NCBI GenBank assembly: GCA_963777855.1 | Contig: CAVZRW010000011.1 | Span: forward strand, 1 to 64,000 | Direction: 5' to 3' | Source of the DNA: Prado023 sp963777855 | Lineage (GTDB): Bacteria; Actinomycetota; Actinomycetes; S36-B12; CAIYMF01 | DNA: 64,000 bases | Shown: piece by piece, positions 26,715-36,807 of the stretch | How the letters are laid out: each line of letters starts with the position of its first letter | Position numbering within the stretch: the stretch's first letter is position 1 | Notes under the pieces: model-generated | Seen by the model: only the letters and a program-made list of their open reading frames with translations | The model's database searches: none | Told to the model about the DNA's origin: nothing | Made by a program: the position numbers and the translations under genes

Positions 26715-27453
26715 TCCGTCCTCCGTCGACCCCCTGGCCGAGCCGCCGACCATGCACGAGCGTGTCGTCACCGGCTGGGCGCAGCTGTGGAACGTGCCCA
26801 ACCTGCTGACCCTGCTGCGCATCCTGCTGATCCCGGTCTTCTGGTACCTGCTGATGTACCAGGACGGCACCAACGCCGCGGCCCGGCTCGCGGCCACCGT
26901 GATCTTCATCGTCGCGGCGATCACCGACTGGGTGGACGGCTACCTGGCGCGTCGGCAGGGCCTGGTCACCACGTTCGGCAAGATCGCCGACCCGCTGGCC
27001 GACAAGGCCTTGACCGGGGCGGCGCTCATCGGCCTGTCCGTGCTGGGGGAGCTGTGGTGGTGGGTCACGATCCTGATCCTGGCCCGCGAGATCGGGGTGA
27101 CCCTGATCCGGTTCGTGGTGCTCAAGCACGGGGTCATCCCGGCCAGCCGCGGAGGCAAGCTCAAGACGATCTTCCAGATGGTGGCGATCGTGCTGTTCCT
27201 GCTGCCCATCGACGCGGACATGACCGTGCTGTGGTGGGGGCGCAACCTCGTGATGGCCATCGCCGTGCTGCTGACCGCCGTGACCGGCCTGGACTACATC
27301 GCCAAGGCGACCCGAACCCGCTCGGACTCGAAGGCCGCCAAGGCGGGACGCGCCCAGGCCCGGGCCGACCGGGACGCGGGGCTCGCGGCCGGTGCTGCTG
27401 CGACACCGACCACCGACCTCGCGGATGGCGCCGGCACGTCCGGGGAGAACTAG
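26701..27453 (+). CDS. pgsA: CDP-diacylglycerol-glycerol-3-phosphate 3-phosphatidyltransferase
   Basis: Makes phosphatidylglycerol-phosphate, the precursor of PG and cardiolipin. The CDP-alcohol phosphotransferase signature is seen as DWVDGYLARRQGLVTTFGKI followed by ADPLADK, near residues 77-103, and five to six membrane helices surround it. TTG 26701 lies inside the rimO end and has a good GGAGGTG site six bases upstream; ATG 26752 lacks one, so TTG is chosen, giving 250 residues. The last about 45 residues (SKAAKAGRAQARADRDAG...) are a disordered basic/Ala-rich tail. Confidence 0.92.
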   Translation: MSASDPSSVDPLAEPPTMHERVVTGWAQLWNVPNLLTLLRILLIPVFWYLLMYQDGTNAAARLAATVIFIVAAITDWVDGYLARRQGLVTTFGKIADPLADKALTGAALIGLSVLGELWWWVTILILAREIGVTLIRFVVLKHGVIPASRGGKLKTIFQMVAIVLFLLPIDADMTVLWWGRNLVMAIAVLLTAVTGLDYIAKATRTRSDSKAAKAGRAQARADRDAGLAAGAAATPTTDLADGAGTSGEN

Positions 27454-28002
27454 GTGGACGCCGCGGCCTCCGGTGGGAACGCGCGCGACGACCACGGCGA
27501 CGTGGCGTCGGTGATCGCCCGGATGGCCCAGGCCGGCCAGACGATCGCCCTGGCCGAGTCCGTCACCGGCGGCCTGATCAGCGCTGCGCTGACCTCGGTT
27601 CCCGGCTCCTCTGCCGTGGTGCGGGGGGCGGTGGTCGCCTACGCCACGGAGGTGAAGCTGGGCGTGCTGCGCGTCGACGCCGAGCTGGTCGCACGCGAGG
27701 GGGTCGTGCATCCCGAGGTGGCGGTGCAGATGGCGCGCGGGGCCCGCATGCTGCTCGGATCCACGCACGCCGTGGCCACGACCGGCGAGGCCGGCCCGGA
27801 CTCGGCCAGCGGCCAACCCGTGGGCACGGTGCACGTCGCCGCCCTGGGACCCATGGGTGCCCTGGTCGCCTCGCTGAACGCGCGCGGATCCCGCGACGAG
27901 ATCCGCGCGGCGGCCGCAGGGGCTGCGCTGGAGGTCCTCTGGCAGCTGCTGGCCCAGGAGGCAGCCGGATCCGCTCCCACCGGGCCCCCCTCGTTGAGCT
28001 GA
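27454..28002 (+). CDS. CinA C-terminal domain protein (nicotinamide-nucleotide amidase PncC-like)
   Basis: Follows pgsA with no gap; GTG 27454. A 182-residue single-domain CinA family member with the motifs LAESVTGGLISAALTSVPGS, VAYATEVKLGVL and TTGEAGPDSASGQPVGTVHV. PncC deamidates nicotinamide mononucleotide in NAD recycling; in Actinobacteria the gene regularly sits between pgsA and clgR. The first about 20 residues are unconserved. Frame intact. Confidence 0.9.
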   Translation: MDAAASGGNARDDHGDVASVIARMAQAGQTIALAESVTGGLISAALTSVPGSSAVVRGAVVAYATEVKLGVLRVDAELVAREGVVHPEVAVQMARGARMLLGSTHAVATTGEAGPDSASGQPVGTVHVAALGPMGALVASLNARGSRDEIRAAAAGAALEVLWQLLAQEAAGSAPTGPPSLS

Positions 28003-28015
28003 ACGGGTGACAACG

Positions 28016-28034
28016 ACCACCCGCAGCGGGTGGT
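28016..28034 (+). terminator. Hairpin after the cinA-like gene
   Basis: An 8-bp perfect stem ACCACCCG/CGGGTGGT with a CAG loop, 13 bases after the stop codon and before the separate clgR promoter. Confidence 0.6.
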
Positions 28035-28116
28035 TCGTGCTCAGGGCACCGGGGAACAAGGGCGCGCCGCGTGGCGTTGGAGTGAATGCAGGCAGCGTGA
28101 CTCGAGGATCGGGTTG

Positions 28117-28122
28117 TAGTCT
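28117..28122 (+). promoter_or_regulatory. -10 hexamer TAGTCT of clgR
   Basis: TAGTCT predicts a start of transcription near 28129, giving a 20-base leader with GGAAGGGG as ribosome site before ATG 28149. A GTG at 28129 also opens an eight-codon frame that ends inside the clgR start, but the good ribosome site makes this frame unnecessary. Confidence 0.5.
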
Positions 28123-28148
28123 GTCAGCGTGAAGGGAAGGGGACCGCA

Positions 28149-28421
28149 ATGGTGATCCTGCGTCACGTGATCGGCGAGGAGTTGCGCCGACTGCGTCAGG
28201 ACCAGGGTCGGACCCTGCGCGACGTCAGTGCGACCGCGCGCGTCTCCCTGGGCTACCTCTCGGAGATCGAGCGTGGGCAGAAGGAGGCCTCCAGCGAGTT
28301 GCTGGCGGCCATCTGCACCGCCCTGGATGTGCCCCTGTCCAGCCTCCTGCGCTCCGTGAGCGACGAGGTCAGCACCCTCGAGGCCGTATCGGCCGCGGCA
28401 GGTGTCGCGCAGGCTGCGTGA
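28149..28421 (+). CDS. clgR: ClgR-type XRE-family transcriptional activator
   Basis: A 90-residue helix-turn-helix protein. The HTH is LRRLRQDQGRTLRDVSATAR then VSLGYLSEIERGQKEASSEL, the family's near-invariant recognition helix. In Streptomyces, Corynebacterium and Mycobacterium, ClgR activates clp protease and stress genes and is itself degraded by Clp; the final residues here, AGVAQAA, end in the Ala-Ala expected of such a degron. ATG 28149 has GGAAGGGG upstream. It follows cinA in the conserved order. Confidence 0.92.
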   Translation: MVILRHVIGEELRRLRQDQGRTLRDVSATARVSLGYLSEIERGQKEASSELLAAICTALDVPLSSLLRSVSDEVSTLEAVSAAAGVAQAA

Positions 28422-28473
28422 TCGCCCGCAGGTTGCGTGATCCCGCACTCAGGGTGCGTGATCCGCACTCAGG
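28415..28473 (+). repeat. TGCGTGATC and CCGCACTCAGG interleaved repeats
   Basis: TGCGTGATC begins at 28415, 28434 and 28455, and CCGCACTCAGG at 28443 and 28463. The first copy includes the clgR stop codon. The 168-bp gap between clgR and the convergent helicase gene contains nothing else that I recognise. Confidence 0.7.
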
Positions 28474-28589
28474 CGGGCGTGGCGCCCGGCGTGGGCGCGA
28501 GTGTGTGCCGGGCCGACGGGTGTCATCGCGGGCACGTCCCGCTGATCGGGCTGATCGGGCGCATCCCGTGGGGAGGGGTTTCCGGCCTG

Positions 28590-31500
28590 TCAACCCCGCA
28601 GGCGGTAGCCGTTGGGCGTGAGGTGGAAGCCGGCGCCCACGAGTGCCGCCCCAACCTCGGCCACCCGGTCGGCCTCGATCGACAGCGCGTCCAGGCCGTT
28701 GATCCGCCGGATGGTCAAGGGGCCGACCGCCCCGGACCCGACGGCCCGGACCAGCGCCGCCGCAGCCTGGTCGAGCACCGCGGGCTCCACGGGGCCCAGG
28801 CCCTGGCCCGTGGAGTCGTCCGGGACCGCGAAGCTCAACAGGCTTCGCCCGCCACGTTCCACGTAGAGGACCGGTCGGCCGCGGACCAGCACCACGTGGC
28901 ATCCCGCGCCGCGTGACGGGCGATGGGCAGTGCCACCGGTGCCCGCCCACTCGCTGGCCGGCCAGTCCAGCGCGGCGCCGTAGGCGTTGGCCGGGTCGGC
29001 GGTGGCCAGCACGAGCGGTGCACTGCCGGCCTCGCGGATCTCGCGCTCGGTGAGCCGGAGGCGATCCACCACACCAGGCAGCGCGAACTGTGCGCCGCCC
29101 AGGCCCTCGACCGCATGGACCCGCTGGACAAGGCCGCGCTCCTCCATCGCGACCATGGTGCGGTAGGCCGCAGCGAAGCCGCCCGGGTCGCCGCCATTCG
29201 CGATGGCGCCACGTGTCACCAGGCCGTGGCGGTCGAGTTGCGCGTGCGCCCGGGCGACCGCGGCGACCTCGGGGGCACCTCGTCCGGGATCAGGGCGAAC
29301 CAGCGGCCGACGAGCGTGGCCGGTCCGGGTGCGCCGCGGGCGGGCGAGGTGGCGACGTCGTGGCCCGGCGATCCCGACCCGAGCTGCCCGCGCGGCCGGG
29401 ACAGGTCGGCGTACCGTCCGCGAGGGGGGCGCACCGGCCCCCGCCGGGCCGCCGGGGCGTGGCGTCGTCGCGTGCCCCGAGCCCCCCGCAGCAGCCGCAC
29501 GGGTTCGAGGGTGTCGTTGGAGATCCAGCCGCACCACATCAGCGCAGTCAACTGTTCGGCAATCGCGGGGGAGGGGTACCCGTCGCTGCCCAGCCGACGG
29601 ACGAGATCGGCCAACGACCAGCCGCCACCCTGACCCAGCACCTCGAGGATCGCCCGCGCCACCGGCTCCTCGGGTGGCTGCGGATCGCGGGGCAGCAGGA
29701 ACGCGCCGTCCGGCGGTGCCAGCGCGACCCATCCGTCCCCACCGGACCAGGGCCGCCGTGGCGCACCAGGTGAGCTCACCAGACGCGGTGAGCTCATCGA
29801 GCATCCCCGGCTCGTAGTCGGATACCCGCGCGGGCAGGATCGAGTCCTCCAGGGCGGAGGCCGGCACGGGTTGGGCCCCGAACGCACGGATCGCGGCGAG
29901 TACCCCGTCGACGCCGCGCAGCCGCTCCCCGCCCTCGGCCCCGATGTGGTGCCAGCGGGGCAGGAACGCCGCAAGAGCAGCTCGATCCACCGGCTCGATC
30001 TGGTGGCGCAGGAGGGCTACGGAGCGCCGCTTGATCATCCGCAGCACGTCGGGGTGGCACCACTGGGTTCCCGCGACCTCGGCCAGGAAGCGGCCCTCGA
30101 TGAGCCGCCCCTGTGCGCCTGCGCGGCGCAGCCAGTCGCTGACCACCGACGGGGCCAGCCCGAGATCCGCGCTCACCTGCTCGGCCCGGAATGGTCCGTG
30201 GGTCCGGGCGAAGCGGGCCATCAGGTCGTCGATGGGGTGCGCCACGGGCTCCAGGTGCGCCTGGGCAAGGCCGGGTGGCAGCGGCGCACCCACGCCGTCG
30301 CGCAGCCTCGCGGCGTCCTCGACTGCCGCCCAGACCGCGGTGCCCGCCAGCCGGGTGCGGAACACCCGGCGCTGGGCCTCGAGCTCGTCGAGCCAGTCCG
30401 GGCTGGTGCCGCGCAGGGCGGCCTGCTCGGTGCTCAGGGGGCCTAGGACGCGCAGGATGGTCGGCGGTGTCCTCCGGTCCGCGGGCGCGGCGCTCGGCGG
30501 TGAGGTACTGCACCTGGTCGACGACCTGGGCGATCGCCTCCGGTTCGAGCAGGTCGCGCAGGTCGGTCTGACCCAGGAGCTCTCCGAGGAGCGTGGGGTC
30601 CAGGGCCAGCGCCGCGGCACGGCGCTCGGCCAGCGGGGAGTCCCCCTCGTAGAGGTACTCCGAGACGTAGCCGAACAGCAGTGAGCGCGCGAAGGGTGAG
30701 GGTGCGCTCGGGACGGACTCGACGACCCGGACCCGGCGCTCGCGCACGGCCACCATGAGGGAGACGAGCGCGGGCAGGTCGTAGACGTCCTGCAGGCACT
30801 CGCGCACGGCCTCGAGCACGATCGGGAACGTGGGGTGCTCTGCGGCGATCTGCAGCAGTTGTGCCGAGCGCTGGCGTTGTTGCCACAGCGGCGCCCGCCG
30901 ACCGGGCTGCAGCCGGGGGAGCAGCAGGGCCCGTGCCGCGCACTCGCGGAACCGCGAGGCGAACAGCGCCGAGCTGCCGACCAGCCGGGTCACCTCGCGC
31001 TCCACGTCCTCGGGGTCGGGGAACAGGCAGGCGGTGGCCTCGGCCACCCAGTCGTCCTCAGGCAGGTCAGGCAGCCTCGCGACGATGCCGTCATCGCTGT
31101 GTTGGACCGCCGCGTCGACGCCGAACCGTTCCCGCAGGCGTTCCCGGGCGACCAGGGCCCACGGGGCGTGCACGCGTGCCCCGAACGGCGAGAGCAGGGT
31201 GATGCGCCAGTCGCCGAGCTCGTCGCGGCTGCGCTCGACGACCAGCGTGCGGTCGGTGGGCACGTGGCCGGTGGCCGCCTGCTCGTCGAGGTAGGCCACC
31301 AGGTTGCGACGAGGCCGCGTCGTCGAGGCCGAGCCCGGCCAGGGTCGTGCGAGCTGCACCGGGCTCGGCGTGGACGAGGGACCGGGTGAACGCCCCGATG
31401 GCCTCGCCCAGCTCGGCGGGGCGGCCCAGGGAGTCGCCGTGCCAGAACGGCAGGCGGCCCGGCGTGCCGGGCGCCGGGCAGCACGGTGACCCGATCATGC

Positions 31501-33214
31501 GGTGATCTCCGCGATCTGCCAGGTGGTCGCGCCCAGGGAGAAGCTGTCGCCGACGCGGGACTCGTAGACCATCTCCTCGTCGAGTTCGCCCGACGCGACC
31601 GCCGCCGACGGCGTGCACGGGGAACAGCCCGCGATCGGGGATGGTGCCGCCCGAGGTGACGGCCAGCCGCTGGGCGCCCGGCCGGGCGCGCACGAGGTCG
31701 GTCTCCCGATCCCAGATGACCCGGGGCCGCAGCTCGGCGAACGCATCCGAGGGGTAGCGCCCTGCGAGCATCTCGAGCACCGACTCGAACACCGCGGGTG
31801 TCAGGGCCTCGAAGGGCGCGGTGCGCCGTAGCAGTGCCAGCAGCTCCTGGGCCGGCCAGTCGTCCATGGCCACTGAGGCCACGATCTGCTGGGCGGCGAC
31901 GTCCAGCGGGTTCATCGGGATCCGCAGCGCCTCGATTCCGCCTGAGCGCATACGGTCGACGACGACCGCGCTGCTGAGCAGGTCCGAGCGGTACTTGGGC
32001 AGGACCACCCCCACGGAGATCGCCCCGACCTGGTGGCCGGCCCGGCCCACCCGCTGCAGGCCCGAGGCCACCGAGGGGGGTGCCTCGACCTGGATGACCT
32101 GGTCGACCAGGCCCATGTCGATGCCCAGCTCCAAGCTGGACGTGGCCACCACGGCGCGAAGCCGGCCGGTCTTGAGGTCCTCCTCGATCAGGGCCCGCTG
32201 CTCCTTGCTCACCGACCCGTGATGGGCCCGTGCCAGCACGGGCAGGGCGCCCTGGCTGGCGCCGGCCTGGGCCATCACCTGGGCCGGTGGACGCTGGCCG
32301 GTGACCGGTTCCAGGGCACCTTGGCGCTCGGCATGGATCTCGTTGATGCGTGCCGTCAGCCGCTCGGCCAGGCGCCGGGAGTTGGCGAACACGATGGTCG
32401 ACCGTCGGGAGTCCACCAGGTCGACGATCCTGTTCTCCACGTGCGGCCAGATCGACGTCGACGGCTCCCGCGGGTCTGCCGACGCACTCAGGTCGGCCAT
32501 GTCCTCCACCGGGACCTGGATCGTGAGGTCCCACTCCTTGGAGCCGGGCTGCTCGACCACCGACACCGGGCCATCGCCGGCCAGGAAGCGGGCGGCCACC
32601 TCGGGTGGGCGGACGGTGGCCGAGAGCCCGATCCTCGGTACTGGGCTGCCGACCAGGTGGTCGAGTCGGGCCAGGCTGACGGCAAGGTGGGCCCCGCGCT
32701 TGGTCCCCGCCACGGCATGGACCTCGTCGACGATCACGGTCTCGACCCCGGCCAGGATCTCGCGGCTGGCCGAGGTGAGCAGCAGGAACAGCGACTCCGG
32801 CGTCGTGATGAGCACGTCCGGGGGCGTGCGCGCCATCCGCCGACGTTCATCGGCGGGCGTGTCGCCAGTGCGCACCCCCACGGTGATCTGCGGGGCCGGC
32901 ACACCCAGTCGCGAGGCCTGGGCCGCGATTCCGACCAGAGGTGAGCGCAGGTTGCGCTCAACGTCGACGGCGAGGGCCTTCAGGGGGCTCACGTAGAGGA
33001 CGCGGACCCCACGGCGGGCCCGCGGCGACGCGCATCGGTCGATGGCCCACAGGAAGGCCGCCAGCGTCTTGCCCGAGCCGGTGGGCGCAACCGCGAGCAC
33101 GCTGCGGCCTTCCTGGATCAGCGGCCAGGCATCGGCCTGGATCCGGGTCGGCTCGCCGAACGCAGCACGGAACCAGGCCCGGGTGGGCTCGGAGAACGCG
33201 GCCAGCGGATCCAC
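28590..33214 (-). CDS. lhr: Lhr-type long ATP-dependent helicase, at least seven indels
   Basis: A superfamily 2 DNA helicase of about 1,540 residues when corrected. Motifs in order: Q-region RIQADAWPLIQEGR, Walker A VAPTGSGKTLAAFLWAID, DEVH box VIVDEVHAVAGTKRGAHLA, motif III GLSATVR, motif IV-V FANSRRLAERLTARI and TSSLELGIDMG, motif VI LQRVGRAGHQVG. A long C-terminal region follows (DLPEDDWVAEATACLFPDPE, PTFPIVLEAVRECLQDVYDL), ending HLTPNGYRLRG. Breaks lie near 31590, 31500, 31472, 31311, 30468, 29750 and 29275. GTG 33214 is seven bases after a CACTAT hexamer and fits family starts (DPLAAFSEPTRAWFRAAFGE); the open frame to 33292 is unconserved. Lhr acts in DNA repair. Confidence 0.9.
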
Positions 33215-33220
33215 GTCGCA

Positions 33221-33226
33221 ATAGTG
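33221..33226 (-). promoter_or_regulatory. -10 hexamer CACTAT, leaderless promoter of lhr
   Basis: On the minus strand CACTAT is followed by six bases and GTG 33214. Confidence 0.45.
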
Positions 33227-33300
33227 GACCCTGGGTCGGACATCGGTGGGGTCCACGTGCGGGTGCCGGTCGCCTCGGGGGGATGGCACCATTGGTGCTC

Positions 33301-33495
33301 GTGCGACTCACGGACTTCTGGGAGCGGATGGAGCTCACCTTCGGCGGTGCGTACGCGCGGTCGTGGGCCGATGACCAGCACCTGGCTGCGCTCGGGGGCC
33401 GCACCGTCACCCAGGCGTTGGCCCAGGGAGAGGACACCCGCGATGTGTGGCGCGCCGTCTGCGCCCACGTCGCCGTTCCCTCCGACCTGACCTGA
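33301..33495 (+). CDS. DUF3046 protein
   Basis: A 64-residue protein, VRLTDFWERMELTFGGAYAR then SWADDQHLAALGGRTVTQAL, ending VPSDLT. This is the actinobacterial DUF3046 family, regularly found just upstream of recA. GTG 33301 is the family start (usually MRLTEFWERM); longer frames upstream are not conserved. The function is unknown. It is divergent from lhr. Confidence 0.9.
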   Translation: MRLTDFWERMELTFGGAYARSWADDQHLAALGGRTVTQALAQGEDTRDVWRAVCAHVAVPSDLT

Positions 33496-33512
33496 CGGCG
33501 TGTCCTCGGCGG

Positions 33513-33528
33513 TCGAACAGGTGTTCGT
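33513..33528 (+). promoter_or_regulatory. LexA (SOS) operator upstream of recA
   Basis: TCGAAC-AGGT-GTTCGT matches the actinobacterial SOS box TCGAAC-N4-GTTCGA at 11 of 12 fixed positions. TACTGT at 33531-33536 could be the -10, so LexA would cover the promoter. It sits about 150 bases before the recA start. Confidence 0.85.
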
Positions 33529-33676
33529 ACTACTGTGTGCCTCAGCGGTGGACGGGCGACCCCCGTGGGTTGTCCACAGCAGAGAAGGCGATCGGGTCAC
33601 GATGTCGGTGGGCTGATCTAGCGTCCGGCCTGTCACACCGAGGGCGAACCGCCCCCGACAGAACCTAGGAGTGGGA

Positions 33677-34727
33677 ATGGCTGCACAGGACCGGGACAAG
33701 GCGCTCGAGTCGGCGCTGCTGCACCTCGAGAAGCAGTTCGGCAAGGGAACCGTCATGCGCCTCGGCGACCAGGCCGTGGCCCCGATCGACGTCATCCCGA
33801 CGGGCGCGATCGCCCTGGACGTCGCGCTGGGCATCGGCGGCCTGCCGCGCGGGCGGGTCGTGGAGATCTACGGACCGGAGTCCAGCGGCAAGACCACCGT
33901 CGCGCTGCACGCGGTGGCCATCGGTGCAGAAGGCCGGGCGGCATCGCGGCCTTCATCGACGCCGAGCACGCCCTGGACCCCGTGTACGCGCAGAAGCTCG
34001 GGGTGAACCTCGACGACCTCTACGTGTCGCAGCCCGACACCGGTGAGCAGGCACTGGAGATCGCCGACACGCTGGTCCGCTCGGGCGCCATCGACCTCAT
34101 CGTCATCGACTCGGTGGCGGCGCTGACGCCCAAGGCGGAGATCGAGGGCGAGATGGGCGACAGCCACGTCGGCCTGCAGGCCCGCCTGATGAGCCAGGCC
34201 CTGCGCAAGATGACCGGCGCGCTGAGCAACACCAACACGACGGCGATCTTCATCAACCAGCTGCGCGAGAAGATCGGGGTCATGTTCGGCAGCCCCGAGA
34301 CCACGACCGGCGGCAAGGCGCTGAAGTTCTACTCGTCGGTCCGCCTGGACGTGCGACGCATCGAGACCCTGAAGGACGGCACCGGAGCCGGTCGGCATCG
34401 CGCACCCGGGTCAAGGTCGTGAAGAACAAGGTCGCGCCGCCCTTCAAGCAGGCGGAGTTCGACATCCTCTACGGCGATGGCATCTCGCGTGAGGGCAGCC
34501 TGATCGACATGGGCGTCGAGCAGGGGTTCGTCCGCAAGGCGGGCGCCTGGTTCACCTACGACGGTGACCAGCTCGGCCAGGGCAAGGAGAACGCGCGGGC
34601 GTTCCTGCGCGACAACCCGGACCTCGCCGACGAGCTGGAGAAGCGCATCAAGGAGAAGCTCGGCATCGGCCCGCAGGTGGACTCCTCGGCCGAGGCTCCG
34701 GCAGCCCCACGGCCGATCGACGTCTGA
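33677..34727 (+). CDS. recA: Recombinase RecA, four one-base insertions
   Basis: Strand-exchange ATPase and LexA co-protease. Begins MAAQDRDKALESALLHLEKQ; ATG 33677 follows CTAGGAG. Walker A is GPESSGKTTVALHAV, followed by FIDAEHALDPVYAQKLGVNL, VSQPDTGEQALEIAD, IVIDSVAALTPKAEIEGEMG, the L2 loop INQLREKIGVMFGSPETTTG and KVVKNKVAPPFKQAEFDI. About 350 residues corrected. Extra bases lie near 33926, 33945, 34385 and 34400. An SOS operator is upstream and recX directly downstream. An unbroken recA is expected in life, so the breaks are most likely errors. Confidence 0.95.
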
Positions 34728-34733
34728 GCCCCC

Positions 34734-35277
34734 GTGGGGCGCTGGGGCAGTGAGCCGCCTGCGGACGTCAATGGCCCGCAGGCGGACCCCGAGCAGGTGG
34801 CCCGGACGATCCTGTTGCGCCGCCTCGAGGCAGCGCCTCGGACCCGGTCCCAACTGGCCGCGACCCTGCGCGAGCGCGCGGTGCCGGCCGATGTGGCCCA
34901 GCGTGTGCTCGATCGGTTCGAGGAGGTCGGGCTGATCGACGACGCGCTGTTCGCCCGCATGTGGGTGGAGTCGCGCCAGTCTGCCCGCCAGCTCTCGGCG
35001 CGCGCCCTGCGCCAGCGAGCTGCGCACGCGGGGCGTCGCCGATGAGGTGATAGCCGAGGCGCTGCTGGGGGTGTCTCGCGATGACGAGCTGGAGGCCGCG
35101 CGGGAGGTCGGCCGTCGCAAGGCGCGGTCCCTGGCGGGACTGCCGCGACCCACCCAGGTGCGCCGGCTCTCCGGGGCCCTGGCACGCAAGGGCTACGGGC
35201 CGTCGATCTGCTCCGTTGTGGTCCGAGAGGTCCTCGACGGCCTCGGGTCGCCGGAGGCGGAGGACGACGTCGGCTGA
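34734..35277 (+). CDS. recX: RecA regulator RecX, one frameshift
   Basis: Begins six bases after recA at GTG 34734. The three-helix repeats of RecX are visible: ARTILLRRLEAAPRTRSQLA, DRFEEVGLIDDALFARMWVE, SARQLSARALRQ and, after one extra C near 35017, ELRTRGVADEVIAEALLG and RRLSGALARKGYGPSICSVV. About 180 residues. It modulates RecA filament growth and is co-transcribed with it. Confidence 0.9.
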
Positions 35278-35323
35278 GGCCACCGCTCGCAGCCGACGTT
35301 CGGAGGGCAGGCACATCAGCGCC

Positions 35324-35329
35324 TACCCT
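35324..35329 (+). promoter_or_regulatory. -10 hexamer TACCCT, leaderless promoter of miaB
   Basis: TACCCT, then TTGGGCCC-type spacer, then GTG 35337. The dapF start has an almost identical element. Confidence 0.55.
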
Positions 35330-35336
35330 TGGGCCC

Positions 35337-36807
35337 GTGACAGACGCCCGGACTGCAGCCGTGCGCACGTACCAGGTGCGCACGTACGGCTGCCAGATGA
35401 ACGTGCATGACTCCGAGCGCATCGCGGGGCTCCTGGAGTCGCAGGGGTACGCGCGGGCCGCCGAGGGCCAGGTCGCCGACGTGGTGGTGCTCAACACCTG
35501 TGCGGTGCGCGAGAACGCCGACAACAAGTTGTACGGCAACCTCGGCCACCTCGCGTCGGTCAAGCGCGAGCGGCCCGGGATGCAGATCGCCGTGGGTGGG
35601 TGCCTGGCACAGAAGGATCGCGAGGGCATCGTCGCGCGCGCGCCGTGGGTGGACGTCGTATTCGGCACCCACAACCTCGACGCGCTGCCGGCGCTGCTGC
35701 GTCGGGCTGAGGTTGCCAGCGCGGCGCAGGTCGAGATCGAGGAGTCGCTGCGGACCTTCCCCTCGACACTGCCCAGCCGGCGGGAGTCGGCCTACGCGGC
35801 ATGGGTGGCGATCAGCGTCGGCTGCAACAACACCTGCACCTTCTGCATCGTCCCCAGCCTGCGGGGCCGGGAACGCGACCGGCGCCCCGGCGAGATCCTC
35901 GCCGAGGTGGAGGCCCTCGTCGCCCAGGGCGTCATCGAGATCACCCTGCTCGGCCAGAACGTCAACGCCTATGGCGCGGAGTTCGGCGACCAGGGGCGCC
36001 TTCGCCGACCTTCTGCGCGCGGTCGGTCGCGTCCCGGGCCTCGAGCGCATTCGGTTCACGTCTCCCCATCCGCGGGACTTCACCGACGACGTCATCGACG
36101 CCATGGCAGAGACCCCGGCCGTGATGCCCTCCCTGCACATGCCGCTGCAGTCGGGCAGCGACCGGGTCCTGCGCGAGATGCGCCGGTCCTACCGTCGCGA
36201 CCGGTTCCTCGGGATCCTCGACTCGGTGCGGGCGCGCATCCCGCAGGCGGCCATCACCACCGATCTCATCGTGGGCTTCCCGGGTGAGACCGAGCAGGAC
36301 TTCCAGGACACCCTGGACCTGGTGCGTCGGGCACGGTTCAGCGCCGCGTTCACCTTCCAGTACAGCCCCCGGCCCGGCACGCCGGCCGCCGACATGGCCG
36401 ACCAAGTGCCCAAGGCCGTGGTCCAGGACCGCTACGACCGCCTCATGGTGGTACTGGAACAGATCTCCTGGGAGGAGAACCTCGCGCAGGTGGGGCAAGT
36501 CGTGGAGGTGCTGGTGTCGGAGGGTGAGGGCCGCAAGGACCAGGCCACCCACCGCCAGTCGGGCCGTGCCCGCGACGCGCGGCTCGTGCACTTCTCAGGC
36601 GCGGCCCAGGCCCGGCCCGGTGACTGCGTGGACGTCCTGATCGAGTCCGCTGCGCCGCACCACCTCACCGGCGTCGGCGCCCGGGTGCGTCGCACGCCTG
36701 CCGGCGACGCGTGGGAGGCCGGCCAGCAATCCTGTGGTCCGGTCGGGGGCGACGTGGCCGCCGCCGGTGCGCCGGTGCTCCTGGGCATGCCCGCACTGCC
36801 GGCGTGA
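35337..36807 (+). CDS. miaB: tRNA-2-methylthio-N6-dimethylallyladenosine synthase, one frameshift
   Basis: A radical-SAM methylthiotransferase acting on A37 of tRNAs after MiaA. Begins TDARTAAVRTYQVRTYGCQM, then NTCAVRENADNKLYGNLG and the cluster motif VGCNNTCTFCIVPSLRG. One extra C near 35998 shifts frame; then FADLLRAVGRVPGLERIRF, SLHMPLQSGSDRVLREMRR, IVGFPGETEQDF and a C-terminal TRAM domain. About 489 residues. Its TGA overlaps GTG 36804 of miaA. Confidence 0.94.

Noticed and set aside
30990..32534. Separate genes within the lhr span
   Set aside because: The pieces join into one continuous Lhr protein once one-base breaks are corrected.
33926..34405. Programmed frameshifting or an intein in recA
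   Set aside because: Four separate one-base insertions with no slippery sequence, and no inserted protein text.
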